A stretch of DNA of 13,390 nt from Collinsella sp. AM17-1 (GTDB lineage: Bacteria > Actinomycetota > Coriobacteriia > Coriobacteriales > Coriobacteriaceae), in contig NZ_QRJZ01000001.1 in the NCBI RefSeq assembly GCF_003470665.1, positions 1 through 13,390 of the forward strand, written 5' to 3'. Below, piece after piece: positions 1 through 8,278 of the stretch. The notes below the pieces were generated by a model. The model made no database searches. It had not been told where the DNA came from and saw nothing but the letters and a program-made list of their open reading frames with translations. A program made the position numbers and the translations under genes. How positions within the stretch are numbered: the stretch's first letter is position 1; each line of letters begins with the position of its first letter.

Positions 1-121
1 GGTGCCCTACCGGGAGTAGCCCCGACGGTTGACAAAACTATAGGAACACCCAATGACTATTTATCCGGACTGCTAATTTGTGCGGGCTGTGGTTTTGTGA
101 CCTGCTGATATTAAAGATACT

Positions 122-157
122 GTACAACTGTACGTTAACTAATCTTCGTAGTATATT
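122..157 (+). promoter_or_regulatory. Candidate promoter with overlapping palindromic operator for the YhgE operon
   Basis: Bases 122-133 form a palindrome: GTACA, a two-base AC spacer, then TGTAC. A TATATT hexamer at 152-157 could be a -10 box; its -35 would fall at about 128-134, on the right half of the palindrome, and is not a good match to TTGACA. A repressor bound there would block polymerase. YhgE-type genes are often found near TetR-like regulators, but no regulator gene is visible here, so any operator role is inference. Confidence 0.35.
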
Positions 158-176
158 GCTACCCGCAAAACTCAAT

Positions 177-221
177 ACCATTGTGCTTCGAGACGCTAAA
201 GCGCCTACGTACAATGGTTTT
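177..221 (+). promoter_or_regulatory. Nested hairpin with T-run in the YhgE operon leader
   Basis: ACCATTGT at 177-184 is the exact reverse complement of ACAATGGT at 211-218. Inside it, CGCT at 194-197 pairs with AGCG at 200-203. The outer arm runs straight into five T's (217-221), 28 bases before the first ATG of the operon. This resembles a weak terminator in the 5' leader (attenuator), or a protein-binding inverted repeat. No competing antiterminator pairing was identified. Confidence 0.4.
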
Positions 222-249
222 TGATAGTACGATTTGATTCAACGACAGG

Positions 250-3039
250 ATGGATGGTCCAAGCGTGAGTCTCGGCAGCAAACTATCCAACGCAAAGGTC
301 TCCTTTGCGATATTTAAGCGCGACATTAAGCGACTGCTTATGAACCCCGTCGCCCTGGTGGTTACCTTGGGCGTGTGCGTCATTCCCTCGCTGTATGCCT
401 GGTACAACATCGTGGCAAACTGGGATCCGTACGGAAACACCCAAGGTATCAAGATTGCCATCGCCAACAACGATCAGGGCACCCAGAATGACTTGGTGGG
501 CGAGCTCAATGCAGGCGATAAGGTGGTCGACCAGCTCAAGGAAAACGATCAGCTGGGCTGGACCTTCGTCGACTCGGCTGCCGATGCCAAAGAGGGCGTC
601 GAGAGCGGGGAATACTACGCGGCGATCGTAATCCCCAAGAACTTCTCCGACAATCTTGTCTCGATGCTCGATGGCAATTACCATCAGCCGAAGCTCACCT
701 ATTACGTCAATGAGAAGAAGAGCGCCATTGCGCCCAAGGTCACCGATACCGGTGCCAACACCATCGAGGAGCAGATCAACTCGGAGTTTGTCTCCACGGT
801 GGGCGAGACTGTTGCCAGTATCGCCAAGGATGCCGGTGTCGATTTAAAGGACAAGGCAACCCAGACTCAGGACTCGCTGACAAGTTCGGTGTCCGAGGCA
901 TCCGACACCTTGGGTGAGGTGCGCGATTCGATTGGCGATATGAATGCCGCCATCGATAAGACGAGTGGCGCTATCGCCTCGGCTGATGCGGCGCTTGCCG
1001 GCTTGCAAGGTCAGGCACCGTCGCTGACGCAGGCAATCTCCCAGGGCAACGACCTGCTGGGCGAGGCTCGCGCCACGGCGGGCAACTCTATCACCTCGCT
1101 CTCCAAGGCACTCTCGGAAGGTAGCCTTGCACTCACCAAGACGTCAGCCTCCGCGAACGCTGCGATTGGCAAGCTAACGGGTACGGTCACATCTACGACC
1201 ACCCGCATCGACAACTCGCTCGAGTCTCTCCAGGCGACGATCGATCACAATAAGGCCGTTATCGGGCACTTGGAGATTCTCGTTAATGACACGTCGACAG
1301 GTTCCGAGGAAATTGACGCGCGCATTGTATCGACCATCGATTCGCTTCGCGAGCAAAACCAGAAGCTGCAGAGCATCAAGGATGGCCTTTCTGCACAGTC
1401 GAGCGCCATGGCAAACGACGCTACGGCAATCTCGAACGCGAGCAACGCACTCAACGCGGCAATTCAGACCGGTACGGCTAACCTCGGTCAGGCTCAGACC
1501 GATCTGGGTCAGAACGCACTTCCGAAGGCTTCGAGCGCGCTTGACTCCTTTGCCGCCGTTTCGGGCGATTTGACCGGCATTGTGTCGGGTATGACCCCCA
1601 CGATAGCGAGCGCGCGCGGCACGCTGGCGCAGCTCGACGCCACGCTCAAGCAGGCAAAGACCACGCTGTCCCAAACCGACGCCTCCCTTGCCAAGGTTCA
1701 GGACAAGCTCGCGACCGCCGCCAATGACATTGCGGCGCTGCAGACCTCTGAGTCTATGGGCGAGTTAGCCGTCCTCATGGACGTCGACGTCAATGACGTG
1801 GCAGATTTCATGGCATCTCCGGTTGAGCTGACGTCCAAGTCAATCTATCCGGTCAAGAGCTTTGGCTCGGGCATCGCGCCCTTCTACACCAATCTGGCGC
1901 TGTGGGTAGGCGGCTATGTGCTCATCGCTATCTATAAACTCGAGGTCGACCGCGAGGGCATCGGTAGCTTTACGGCGCGTCAGGGCTACTTTGGCCGCTG
2001 GCTGCTGCTGGTGATCCTGGGTGCGTTGCAGGCCATCATCGTTACGGTGGGCGACCTGGTCATTGGCGTTCAGTGCGTCAATCCGCTGCTCTTTGTACTG
2101 GGCGGCATCGCTATTTCGTTCACCTACGTCAACATCATCTATGCGCTGTCCACCACGTTTAAGCATATCGGTAAAGCCATTGGCGTCATCCTCGTCATTG
2201 TGCAGATCCCCGGCTCGTCGGGCATGTATCCCATCGAGATGATGCCCGGCTTCTTCCAATGGCTGCATCCGCTGCTGCCCTTCACCTATGGCATCAACCT
2301 GCTGCGCGAGACCGTCGGTGGCATGTATTCGTTCAACTACCTGTTCAACCTGTGCATCCTGGGCGTGTTCCTTGCCATCGCACTCTTTATTGGCTTGCAG
2401 CTGCGTCCGCTGCTGCTCAACCTCAACCTGCTCTTTGACAAGCAGCTTTCCACGACGGGCCTCATGATCTGCGAGTCCAACGACCTGCCGCGCCAGCGCT
2501 ATTCGCTGCGCACGGCCATGCGCGTCATGCTCGATTCGGATTCGTACCGTCGCGAGCTGCTCGATCATGCCGTGGCGTTTGAGCATCGCTACCCGTACTA
2601 CATCAAGGGCGGTTTTGCCGCCGTGGTAGGCGTGCAGGTTCTGCTCTTTGTGCTTTCGACGGTGCTCGATATCGACAATAACGGCAAGATCATCCTGCTC
2701 GTTATCTGGATCATTTCGGTTATCGCCATCTGCGGCTGGCTCATCAACATCGAATACATCCGTGCGAGCCTCAATACCCAGATGCGTATCTCGGCGCTTT
2801 CGGACGAGGACCTTCGCCGCGAGATGCGCGAGCACACGGCTGCCATCCCTGCCGCCCGTCGCATGTTTGGTCTCAACGCCAGCGAGCGTGGCGCCAAGGG
2901 AGGCGAACAGCCTACGAGCCGTCTGTCGCATATCGGTGCGCATCGTAAGGCTCAAGATGCCGACGGCGCTGACAACGTAAACGGAAACGACGGGGACACC
3001 ACCTCGCTTGGCAAGCACTCTAAAGGAGGTGAGGCATAA
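250..3039 (+). CDS. YhgE/Pip family membrane protein, long form with extra C-terminal domain
   Basis: A 929-residue envelope protein of the YhgE/phage infection protein (Pip) family, whose architecture resembles ABC-2 type permeases and EsaA/YueB of type VII secretion loci. A short cytoplasmic start leads into a membrane helix at about residues 33-52 and the family signature SLYAWYNIVANWDPYGNT (47-64). A long Ser/Ala/Thr/Asp-rich, heptad-like extracellular region follows (about 160-510). A C-terminal block of several helices (about 542-730) includes YPIEM and LPFTYGIN. Unlike its neighbour it continues for about 200 residues: a charged segment (about 735-785), two more helices (about 787-808 and 813-837) and a hydrophilic Gly/Asp/Asn-rich tail. 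The ATG at 250 has only a close, weak Shine-Dalgarno; an in-frame GTG at 265 has GGATGG seven bases upstream and is an alternative start. The true substrate or function is unknown; Pip in Lactococcus is a phage receptor. Confidence 0.9.
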   Translation: MDGPSVSLGSKLSNAKVSFAIFKRDIKRLLMNPVALVVTLGVCVIPSLYAWYNIVANWDPYGNTQGIKIAIANNDQGTQNDLVGELNAGDKVVDQLKENDQLGWTFVDSAADAKEGVESGEYYAAIVIPKNFSDNLVSMLDGNYHQPKLTYYVNEKKSAIAPKVTDTGANTIEEQINSEFVSTVGETVASIAKDAGVDLKDKATQTQDSLTSSVSEASDTLGEVRDSIGDMNAAIDKTSGAIASADAALAGLQGQAPSLTQAISQGNDLLGEARATAGNSITSLSKALSEGSLALTKTSASANAAIGKLTGTVTSTTTRIDNSLESLQATIDHNKAVIGHLEILVNDTSTGSEEIDARIVSTIDSLREQNQKLQSIKDGLSAQSSAMANDATAISNASNALNAAIQTGTANLGQAQTDLGQNALPKASSALDSFAAVSGDLTGIVSGMTPTIASARGTLAQLDATLKQAKTTLSQTDASLAKVQDKLATAANDIAALQTSESMGELAVLMDVDVNDVADFMASPVELTSKSIYPVKSFGSGIAPFYTNLALWVGGYVLIAIYKLEVDREGIGSFTARQGYFGRWLLLVILGALQAIIVTVGDLVIGVQCVNPLLFVLGGIAISFTYVNIIYALSTTFKHIGKAIGVILVIVQIPGSSGMYPIEMMPGFFQWLHPLLPFTYGINLLRETVGGMYSFNYLFNLCILGVFLAIALFIGLQLRPLLLNLNLLFDKQLSTTGLMICESNDLPRQRYSLRTAMRVMLDSDSYRRELLDHAVAFEHRYPYYIKGGFAAVVGVQVLLFVLSTVLDIDNNGKIILLVIWIISVIAICGWLINIEYIRASLNTQMRISALSDEDLRREMREHTAAIPAARRMFGLNASERGAKGGEQPTSRLSHIGAHRKAQDADGADNVNGNDGDTTSLGKHSKGGEA

Positions 3040-3042
3040 ATG
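3023..3042 (+). promoter_or_regulatory. Strong ribosome binding site encoded inside the preceding gene
   Basis: AAGGAGGT at 3023-3030 is a full Shine-Dalgarno nine bases before the ATG at 3040. It is formed by codons of the C-terminal tail of the upstream gene, whose TAA (3037-3039) touches that ATG. This arrangement predicts translational coupling of the two YhgE proteins. Confidence 0.85.
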
Positions 3043-5229
3043 AAAAACATCCTGCACCTGTTTAAGCGCGATGTCCAAAACGTGTCTCGCTCCGTGATCG
3101 GCATGGTCGTCGTGATGGGCCTGATCATCGTGCCATGTCTCTATGCATGGTTTAACATCGCCGGAAGCTGGGATCCCTACGGCAATACCGGCAACCTTAA
3201 GATTGCAGTGGTCAACACCGATGAGGGTTACGAGAGCGATCTGATTCCCGTCGAGGTCAACGTGGGCGAAAACGTAACCGCCACCCTGCGCGGCAACGAG
3301 AACTTCGACTGGGTCGTCCTCAACGACCGTGATAAGGCGATTGAGGGCGTTAAGTCGGGCGCGTACTACGCTGCCGTCGTTATCCCTAAAACGTTTAGCG
3401 CCGACATGATGACGCTTTTCTCGACCGAGGTGAAGCACGCCGATATCGAGTTCTATGAGAATCAGAAGGCCAACGCCATCGCACAGATCGTGACTGAAAA
3501 GGGTTCGAGCGCCGTCCAGAGTCAGGTCAACGAGACCTTTACCAAGACCATCACGACCATCGGCCTTAAGACCGTGTCCAGCCTGCTCGACTATATGAGT
3601 ACCGACCAGGTGAGCAGCTTTATCGCCAATCTGTCCTCGACGCTGGGCGATTCGGTCGAGGACCTGCAGGACGTTCAGGCGAGTGCGACGTCGCTCGCGG
3701 GCATTTTGAGCTCCACGTCCGATTCACTGACATCGGCGGGCGGCATGCTCAAGCAGACGGGCACCGTTGATGAGTCGACGAAGCAGCTGATGGAGCACGC
3801 CAAGAGTGGCATCAATGATTCCAAGGAAGCGCTCAAGGCCGCCAACGATGCCGTTGACGCGGCGATTGACGGAAGCGCGGGCTCGTTCGACAACGTGTCC
3901 GCCGAGCTTGCGAAGGCATTCGATGCCGCGAATCAGCATGTTGACCTTACGGTGTCTCAGCTCAACGAAGCCGCAGCGGCGCTCAATACGCGTGCTGACG
4001 ATATCGATGCGATGACCGATCAGCTCCGTAACCTTGCCGACCAGGTGAGTGATGACAAGCTCAAAGACGGTCTCGAGTCCGCTGCGACGTCGCTGGGCAG
4101 AATTGCCGTGGAGTACCGCAACAATGCGAAGGACCTGACGGCGACCGCAAAGTCCCTTTCGGACGGCATGGCGGAGGTCAACAACTCGCGTGCCGAGGTC
4201 GACCAGGCCATCGCCGATGCCAAGGCGGGTATCTCGGGAGCCAAGTCCGACTACGATTCCACGTTCTCGGTTAAGGCCAAGGAGCTCAAGAAGACCATTT
4301 CGGGCGTTCTGGATTCCCTGAACGGTATCTCGGGTGACTTGGATAGCGCCGTGAGCGGTCTGACCGACGCCTCTGGCTCGCTCGCAAAGGGCCTCTCCAA
4401 GGCTGCGACGCTGGTCAACAAGGCTTCCGATCAGCTGGGTGAGGCATCGGACAAGATCAGCGCCTTTAAGGACGAGCTCGATGGCGCCCTGATGTCGGAC
4501 GACCTTGCCACGATCAAGACGATGATCGGCAACGATCCCGAGGGTTTGGCCGTGTCGCTTTCCGGCCCCGTCGCGCTCGACCGCAAGCCGGTCTATCCGA
4601 TCCGCAATTACGGTTCGGCCATGGCGCCGTTCTATACGATTCTGTCGCTGTGGGTCGGCTCGATCGTGCTGGCGGCCATGATGAAGGTATCGGTTGACGA
4701 TGAGCTCATCAACGAGCTGATCCCCGTGCGCCTGCACGAGATCTACCTGGGCCGCTACCTGTTCTTTGGAGGTCTGGCCCTGCTGCAGGCGACACTCGTG
4801 TGCGCGGGCGACATCCTGTTCTTTGGCATCCAATGCGACAACCCGCTGCAGTTTGTGCTGGCGGGCTGGGTCGCGAGTCTCGTGTTCTCCAATATCGTCT
4901 ACACGCTCACGGTTTCGTTTGGCGATATCGGCAAGGCGCTCGCTGTCGTGCTGTTGGTCATGCAGGTCGGCGGTTCAGGTGGTACGTTCCCCATCGAGAT
5001 GACCGGCCCCGTGTTCCAGGCGATCTACCCGTTCCTGCCGTTTACCCACGGCATCAACGCCATGCACGCCGCCATGGCTGGCGCCTACCATATGGAGTAC
5101 TGGGTTGAGCTGGGTATCTTGGCGAGCTATCTGATTCCGTCGCTGGGCCTGGGCGTCGTCTTCCGCCGCCCGGTCATCAAGGCCAACGACTGGATCATCG
5201 AAAAGCTGGAGTCGACCAAATTGATTTAG
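3040..5229 (+). CDS. YhgE/Pip family membrane protein, standard form
   Basis: A 729-residue second member of the same family, typical in size. A membrane helix (about residues 19-38) precedes the signature CLYAWFNIAGSWDPYGNT (33-50). The middle (about 165-500) is Ala/Ser/Asp-rich and looks like long coiled coil outside the membrane. The C-terminal permease-like block starts near residue 516 and includes FPIEM (about 650) and LPFTHGIN (666-673). It ends soon after the last helix and lacks the extra domain of its upstream partner. Both proteins share both conserved ends but differ strongly in the middle, so this is an old duplication. The start is unambiguous: a perfect Shine-Dalgarno and direct abutment to the previous stop. 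The pair probably works as a heteromeric complex (inference). An export or envelope-assembly role is plausible but unproven. Confidence 0.92.
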   Translation: MKNILHLFKRDVQNVSRSVIGMVVVMGLIIVPCLYAWFNIAGSWDPYGNTGNLKIAVVNTDEGYESDLIPVEVNVGENVTATLRGNENFDWVVLNDRDKAIEGVKSGAYYAAVVIPKTFSADMMTLFSTEVKHADIEFYENQKANAIAQIVTEKGSSAVQSQVNETFTKTITTIGLKTVSSLLDYMSTDQVSSFIANLSSTLGDSVEDLQDVQASATSLAGILSSTSDSLTSAGGMLKQTGTVDESTKQLMEHAKSGINDSKEALKAANDAVDAAIDGSAGSFDNVSAELAKAFDAANQHVDLTVSQLNEAAAALNTRADDIDAMTDQLRNLADQVSDDKLKDGLESAATSLGRIAVEYRNNAKDLTATAKSLSDGMAEVNNSRAEVDQAIADAKAGISGAKSDYDSTFSVKAKELKKTISGVLDSLNGISGDLDSAVSGLTDASGSLAKGLSKAATLVNKASDQLGEASDKISAFKDELDGALMSDDLATIKTMIGNDPEGLAVSLSGPVALDRKPVYPIRNYGSAMAPFYTILSLWVGSIVLAAMMKVSVDDELINELIPVRLHEIYLGRYLFFGGLALLQATLVCAGDILFFGIQCDNPLQFVLAGWVASLVFSNIVYTLTVSFGDIGKALAVVLLVMQVGGSGGTFPIEMTGPVFQAIYPFLPFTHGINAMHAAMAGAYHMEYWVELGILASYLIPSLGLGVVFRRPVIKANDWIIEKLESTKLI

Positions 5230-5291
5230 CGCGACAATGTGGCGTTGACGGAACATCGAGGCCTTCCGGCTCGACGCTTTAGTTGAGTGAA

Positions 5292-5321
5292 TTGCATGAG
5301 CTGCTTGGTTGTTGCTACAGT
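5292..5321 (+). promoter_or_regulatory. Candidate extended -10 promoter for the DMT transporter
   Basis: TG at 5313-5314, one base, then TACAGT at 5316-5321 fits an extended -10 element. A weak -35, TTGCAT, lies at 5292-5297 with an 18-base spacer. Transcription would start near 5328, inside the stem of the terminator at 5324-5358, about 100 bases before the transporter start. The match is modest. Confidence 0.3.
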
Positions 5322-5323
5322 AG

Positions 5324-5358
5324 CGGGGCGTGCCGGGGGTCCGGCGTGTCCCGTTTTT
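5324..5358 (+). terminator. Intrinsic terminator between the YhgE operon and the DMT transporter
   Basis: Bases 5324-5336 pair over 13 positions with 5341-5353 around a GGGT loop, followed by five T's (5354-5358) and more A/T. Three pairs are G-T, which form only in the + strand RNA, so it acts on rightward transcription. It most simply ends the YhgE operon. Because a possible promoter lies directly upstream, it could also attenuate the transporter gene. Confidence 0.85.
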
Positions 5359-5429
5359 ATTTGACCATGAGGCGGCACGCAGCCATACGCGTGCGGACAC
5401 CACGCCCAGATTGAGTGCGAGGATGTTCC

Positions 5430-6413
5430 ATGGCCCAATACGCTGCCAACGAAATCGAAAACATGCCCGATAGCCCTGTAGCCCGTGAGGATTTGGGCGC
5501 GGGTGGTATTCCCCGGGGTGCCGGCGCACGCTCGCCGTTGTTCTGGAAAGTTCTACTGCTTTCGGTGGCGATTATCTGGGGCTACTCCTTTACCACTATG
5601 AAGGACGCACTCGACACCATTCCGGTGTTCGAGCTGGTCTATGTTCGCTTTCTCCCGGCTTCGCTGGTTATGTTCGCCATCTTCCGCAAACGCATCATCG
5701 CACACTTTAATGTTCGCAACCTTATCGTCGGGCTTGGTATGGGCGCACTTATGTGGGGCGCGTACGGTTTGCAGACGATCGGCCTGGCACAGACCACGGC
5801 GGGCAAGAGCGCTTTTTTGACCGGCACGTATTGCATCCTTGTGCCGTTTGCAAGCTATGTCCTGAGCGGTGAAAAGCTTACCCGGTATAACCTGGGTGCA
5901 GCGTTGTTGTGCCTGGCGGGTATTGGCCTGGTAGCGCTCGATAGCGTCGAGTTCAATGCCGGCGATGTTATTACCTTGGGCGGCGCGATCTTCTTCGCCA
6001 TCCAGATGGCGGTGACTGCCAAGTACGGTCGCAAGATGGATATCAACGTCATCACGTTTTGGATGTTTGTGGGCAATGGCGTTTTGAGCTTAATCACGTC
6101 GCTACTATTCGAGACTCAGGCGCCTCTGTCCGTGTGGACGCCGAGTTTTATCGGCGTGATGGTCTTCCTCTCGGTGGGCTGCACGTGCGTGGCACTGCTC
6201 GTCCAAAACGTCGGTCTGGCGCACGTCCCGGCCTCGACGGGCTCGTTGCTTCTTTCGATGGAGTCGCCCTCGGGTGTGCTGTTCTCGGTGTTGTTGATGG
6301 GGGAGGCGCTCACCTCGCGCCTGCTTGCCGGCTTTGCGCTCATCTTTTTGTCGATTATCTTGAGCGAGACGCATTTCGATTTCTTGCGCCGAAAATCTCG
6401 CCCGCAATTGTAA
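5430..6413 (+). CDS. DMT superfamily transporter with two EamA domains
   Basis: A 327-residue inner-membrane protein of the drug/metabolite transporter superfamily, which exports small metabolites, amino acids or drugs; the substrate cannot be read from sequence. After a polar N-terminal stretch of about 35 residues come about ten hydrophobic helices in two EamA-like halves. The first helix carries IIWGYSF, the usual 'WG..F' start of an EamA repeat. The end of the first half carries SYVLSGEKLT and the end of the second carries VLLMGEALT, the paired 'GE.lt' signatures of the fold. The ATG at 5430 is preferred because GAGGA (5419-5423) lies six bases upstream; an in-frame GTG at 5415 has no such site. 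It stands alone, with terminators on both sides. Length and topology are normal for the family. Confidence 0.9.
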   Translation: MAQYAANEIENMPDSPVAREDLGAGGIPRGAGARSPLFWKVLLLSVAIIWGYSFTTMKDALDTIPVFELVYVRFLPASLVMFAIFRKRIIAHFNVRNLIVGLGMGALMWGAYGLQTIGLAQTTAGKSAFLTGTYCILVPFASYVLSGEKLTRYNLGAALLCLAGIGLVALDSVEFNAGDVITLGGAIFFAIQMAVTAKYGRKMDINVITFWMFVGNGVLSLITSLLFETQAPLSVWTPSFIGVMVFLSVGCTCVALLVQNVGLAHVPASTGSLLLSMESPSGVLFSVLLMGEALTSRLLAGFALIFLSIILSETHFDFLRRKSRPQL

Positions 6414-6424
6414 ACAACTTGTTG

Positions 6425-6451
6425 CGCCGCCCTCCCAGGGCGGCGTTTTTT
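6425..6451 (+). terminator. Intrinsic terminator of the DMT transporter gene
   Basis: A perfect nine-base stem, CGCCGCCCT (6425-6433) with AGGGCGGCG (6437-6445), closes a CCC loop and is followed by six T's (6446-6451). It begins 12 bases after the stop codon. Confidence 0.95.
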
Positions 6452-6463
6452 ATGTCATGCCCT

Positions 6464-6499
6464 TACAGTTGTGCCTTGCACTTTACGCTGTCAAAGTGC
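6464..6499 (+). promoter_or_regulatory. Candidate -10 box and inverted repeat before the amidohydrolase operon
   Basis: TACAGT at 6464-6469 may be a -10 box, the same hexamer as before the DMT gene, without a recognisable -35. Just downstream GCACTTT (6478-6484) and AAAGTGC (6493-6499) form a perfect seven-base inverted repeat with an eight-base loop, about 30 bases before the start codon. It could be an operator or a hairpin at the mRNA 5' end. Support is weak. Confidence 0.3.
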
Positions 6500-6529
6500 G
6501 TGCTGCAAAAACGTTACTGGAGGGCATCT

Positions 6530-7828
6530 ATGGCACCAGCTCTGTCCGATCTTCAACCGCAACCAGCGCCGCAGGCTACCACAGCGGCGCAGACCGCTAT
6601 CGGCGATGGCCTAGTCAAAGAAGCCCAGGCATTTGCCGGTGAGCTTGCCGCATGGCGACACGATCTACACCAGATGCCCGAGCTGGGTAATAGCCTCCCA
6701 CAGACCTCTGCGTATATCCAAGCGCGCTTGACCGAGATGGACATCCCGTTTGCCACGCTCGTCGATGGTTCCTGCGTTGTGGGCCTTGTCGGCGCCGGTG
6801 CCGCCGCGGCCCAGGGCAATGGCGTCTGCACGGACGAACAAGCCGGTACGGTTATCATGCTTCGCGGCGACATGGATGCCCTGCCCGTTGCCGAGGAATC
6901 GGGCGAGCCCTTTGCATCCACCAACGGCTGCATGCACGCTTGTGGCCACGATATGCATGCGACGGCGCTGCTCGGCGCGGCCCGTTTGCTCAAGGCCCGC
7001 GAGGCCGAGCTTGTCGACGCCAATGCCACCGTCAAACTGCTGTTCCAGCCGGGTGAGGAGACCTTTGAGGGGGCACGCGCTGCCATCGCCGACGGCTTGC
7101 TCGAGAACCCGCGTCCTCAGGCAACTTTTGCCATGCACGTCAACAGCCAGTCGCCGCTCGGCCTAGTGCTCTATGGGAGTCCGGCGCTCTCGGGCGTGTA
7201 CGGTTTCCGCATCACGCTGCAGGGCAAGGGTGGCCATGGCTCGAGCCCCGAGATTTGCATCGACCCCATTACGGCGGGCGTGCATGTGCACCTAGCGCTC
7301 CAGGAGCTTATCTCCCGCGAGGTGCCGGCGGCCAAGGAAGTTGCACTTACCGTTGGTAAGTTTGCCGGCGGTCAGGCTGCCAACGTCATTCCCGACACCT
7401 GCGTGCTCGAGGGAACGCTGCGCGGCTTCGATGTCGAGCTCATGGCTCATCTCAAGGAGCGTATCGCCGAGGTCGTCAACGGCGTTGCCGCAACATATCG
7501 TACGCCGGCAACCATCGAGACGCTTTCGGACGTTCCGCCGCTCGTGCTCGACAGCGATATGACCCAGGCCTCGCTTGGCTACGTGGGCGCGGTGCTGCCC
7601 AAGGCTGCCTTCCTGCCGCTATTCCACGCCATGGCGAGCGAGGATTTCGCACTTATCTCGAGCGAGATCCCAAGTGCGTACTTTACGGTGGGCGCGGCCG
7701 TGACCGATACGGACGAGCATTTTGCCCAGCATCATCCCAAGGCGCGCTTTAACGATGCCGAGCTTCCCCTCGGCGCCGCGGCTTATGCCGCCGTCGCTCT
7801 CGGATACATTGCGGACCACAAGGAGTAA
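6530..7828 (+). CDS. M20D family metal-dependent amidohydrolase (aminoacylase/hippurate hydrolase type)
   Basis: A 432-residue cytoplasmic enzyme of the M20D amidohydrolase family, which removes acyl groups from N-acyl amino acids or related amides with two metal ions. In order: WRHDLHQMPELG (42-53); RGDMDALP (112-119); the metal site MHACGHDMH (135-143) with Cys138 and His140; QPGEE (173-177), giving the catalytic Glu176 and metal ligand Glu177; GGHGSSP (234-240) in the dimerisation domain; ASEDF (369-373); and a late HHP (401-403) supplying the last metal-site histidine. About 25-30 residues precede the first conserved helix, a little longer than usual. The ATG at 6530 follows GGAGGG (6519-6524) five bases upstream; the frame stays open upstream but runs through the terminator and the DMT gene, so the earlier start is rejected. 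Its stop lies three bases before the MFS start, so the two form an operon. The exact substrate is unknown. Confidence 0.92.
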   Translation: MAPALSDLQPQPAPQATTAAQTAIGDGLVKEAQAFAGELAAWRHDLHQMPELGNSLPQTSAYIQARLTEMDIPFATLVDGSCVVGLVGAGAAAAQGNGVCTDEQAGTVIMLRGDMDALPVAEESGEPFASTNGCMHACGHDMHATALLGAARLLKAREAELVDANATVKLLFQPGEETFEGARAAIADGLLENPRPQATFAMHVNSQSPLGLVLYGSPALSGVYGFRITLQGKGGHGSSPEICIDPITAGVHVHLALQELISREVPAAKEVALTVGKFAGGQAANVIPDTCVLEGTLRGFDVELMAHLKERIAEVVNGVAATYRTPATIETLSDVPPLVLDSDMTQASLGYVGAVLPKAAFLPLFHAMASEDFALISSEIPSAYFTVGAAVTDTDEHFAQHHPKARFNDAELPLGAAAYAAVALGYIADHKE

Positions 7829-7831
7829 TCC

Positions 7832-8240
7832 ATGTCCCAGCAACGTAAATTTTTCCCTGGCTGGTTCGTGGTGGCCTCTGGCTTCGTGATCATGGCCACG
7901 TGCTACACCATTTTCGTCAACTGCATGAGCCTGTTCCAGCCGCTCATCGTCAGCGACTTGGGAATTTCTCTTGCGCAGTACAACATCTCCAACGCCCACG
8001 ATCGCTGCGTCTAAGCAGTTTGGCATGGCCGACCTGGGTAAGGCAGCGGGCACCATTACCTCGCTCGAGATGGTCGGCGGCACCGTGGACGCCATCGTCT
8101 CGGGCGTGCTGTTCGATGCCACGGGCTCCTTTGCGAGCACCTGGATTGTATGCCTGGCGTGCTCCGTGGTCATGCTCGTGTTCCTGCTGGCATCCGAGCC
8201 CATTGCCGCCAAGCTGCGCGCGAGCGCGGCGGGAGAGTAA
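7832..8240 (+). pseudogene. MFS permease remnant with frame-breaking internal deletion
   Basis: Only the two ends of a major facilitator transporter remain. The first piece starts at ATG 7832, with AAGGAG (7820-7825) overlapping the amidohydrolase stop; it encodes FFPGWFVVASGFVIM and a first helix up to about LGISLAQYNISNA, then goes out of frame and stops at 8014. The last piece lies in another frame from about 7995 (PTIAASKQFG) to TAA 8238-8240 and carries the final two helices, including ASTWIVCLACSVVMLVFLLA. The junction is near 7991-8000. A normal MFS protein has about 400 residues; only about 135 can be accounted for, so roughly 260-280 codons and the frame were lost (inference from family size). 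The intact gene was probably the transporter for the hydrolase upstream. The ribosome binding site and start are still good, so a short membrane peptide may be made. Confidence 0.85.
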
Positions 8241-8278
8241 GGGCGCTGCCGCGTTTGCCGGCTCACCCTGATCTGCCC

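Noticed and set aside
29..34. Perfect TTGACA as a -35 box
   Set aside because: No acceptable -10 lies 16-18 bases downstream (52-57 reads AATGAC).
1840..3438. Long open frames on the - strand, also at 3724-4833, 8818-9801 and 10128-11747
   Set aside because: They mirror codon bias of strongly supported + strand genes in GC-rich DNA; their translations show no family motif and no suitable ribosome binding sites were seen.
5328..5380. Antiterminator pairing of GCGTGCCG (5328-5335) with CGGCACGC (5373-5380)
   Set aside because: The second segment is transcribed after the terminator's U-tract, so it cannot prevent termination. The eight-base match is probably chance.
6059..6529. Upstream extension of the amidohydrolase frame
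   Set aside because: It overlaps the DMT gene in another frame and runs through a strong terminator; the ATG at 6530 has an excellent ribosome binding site.
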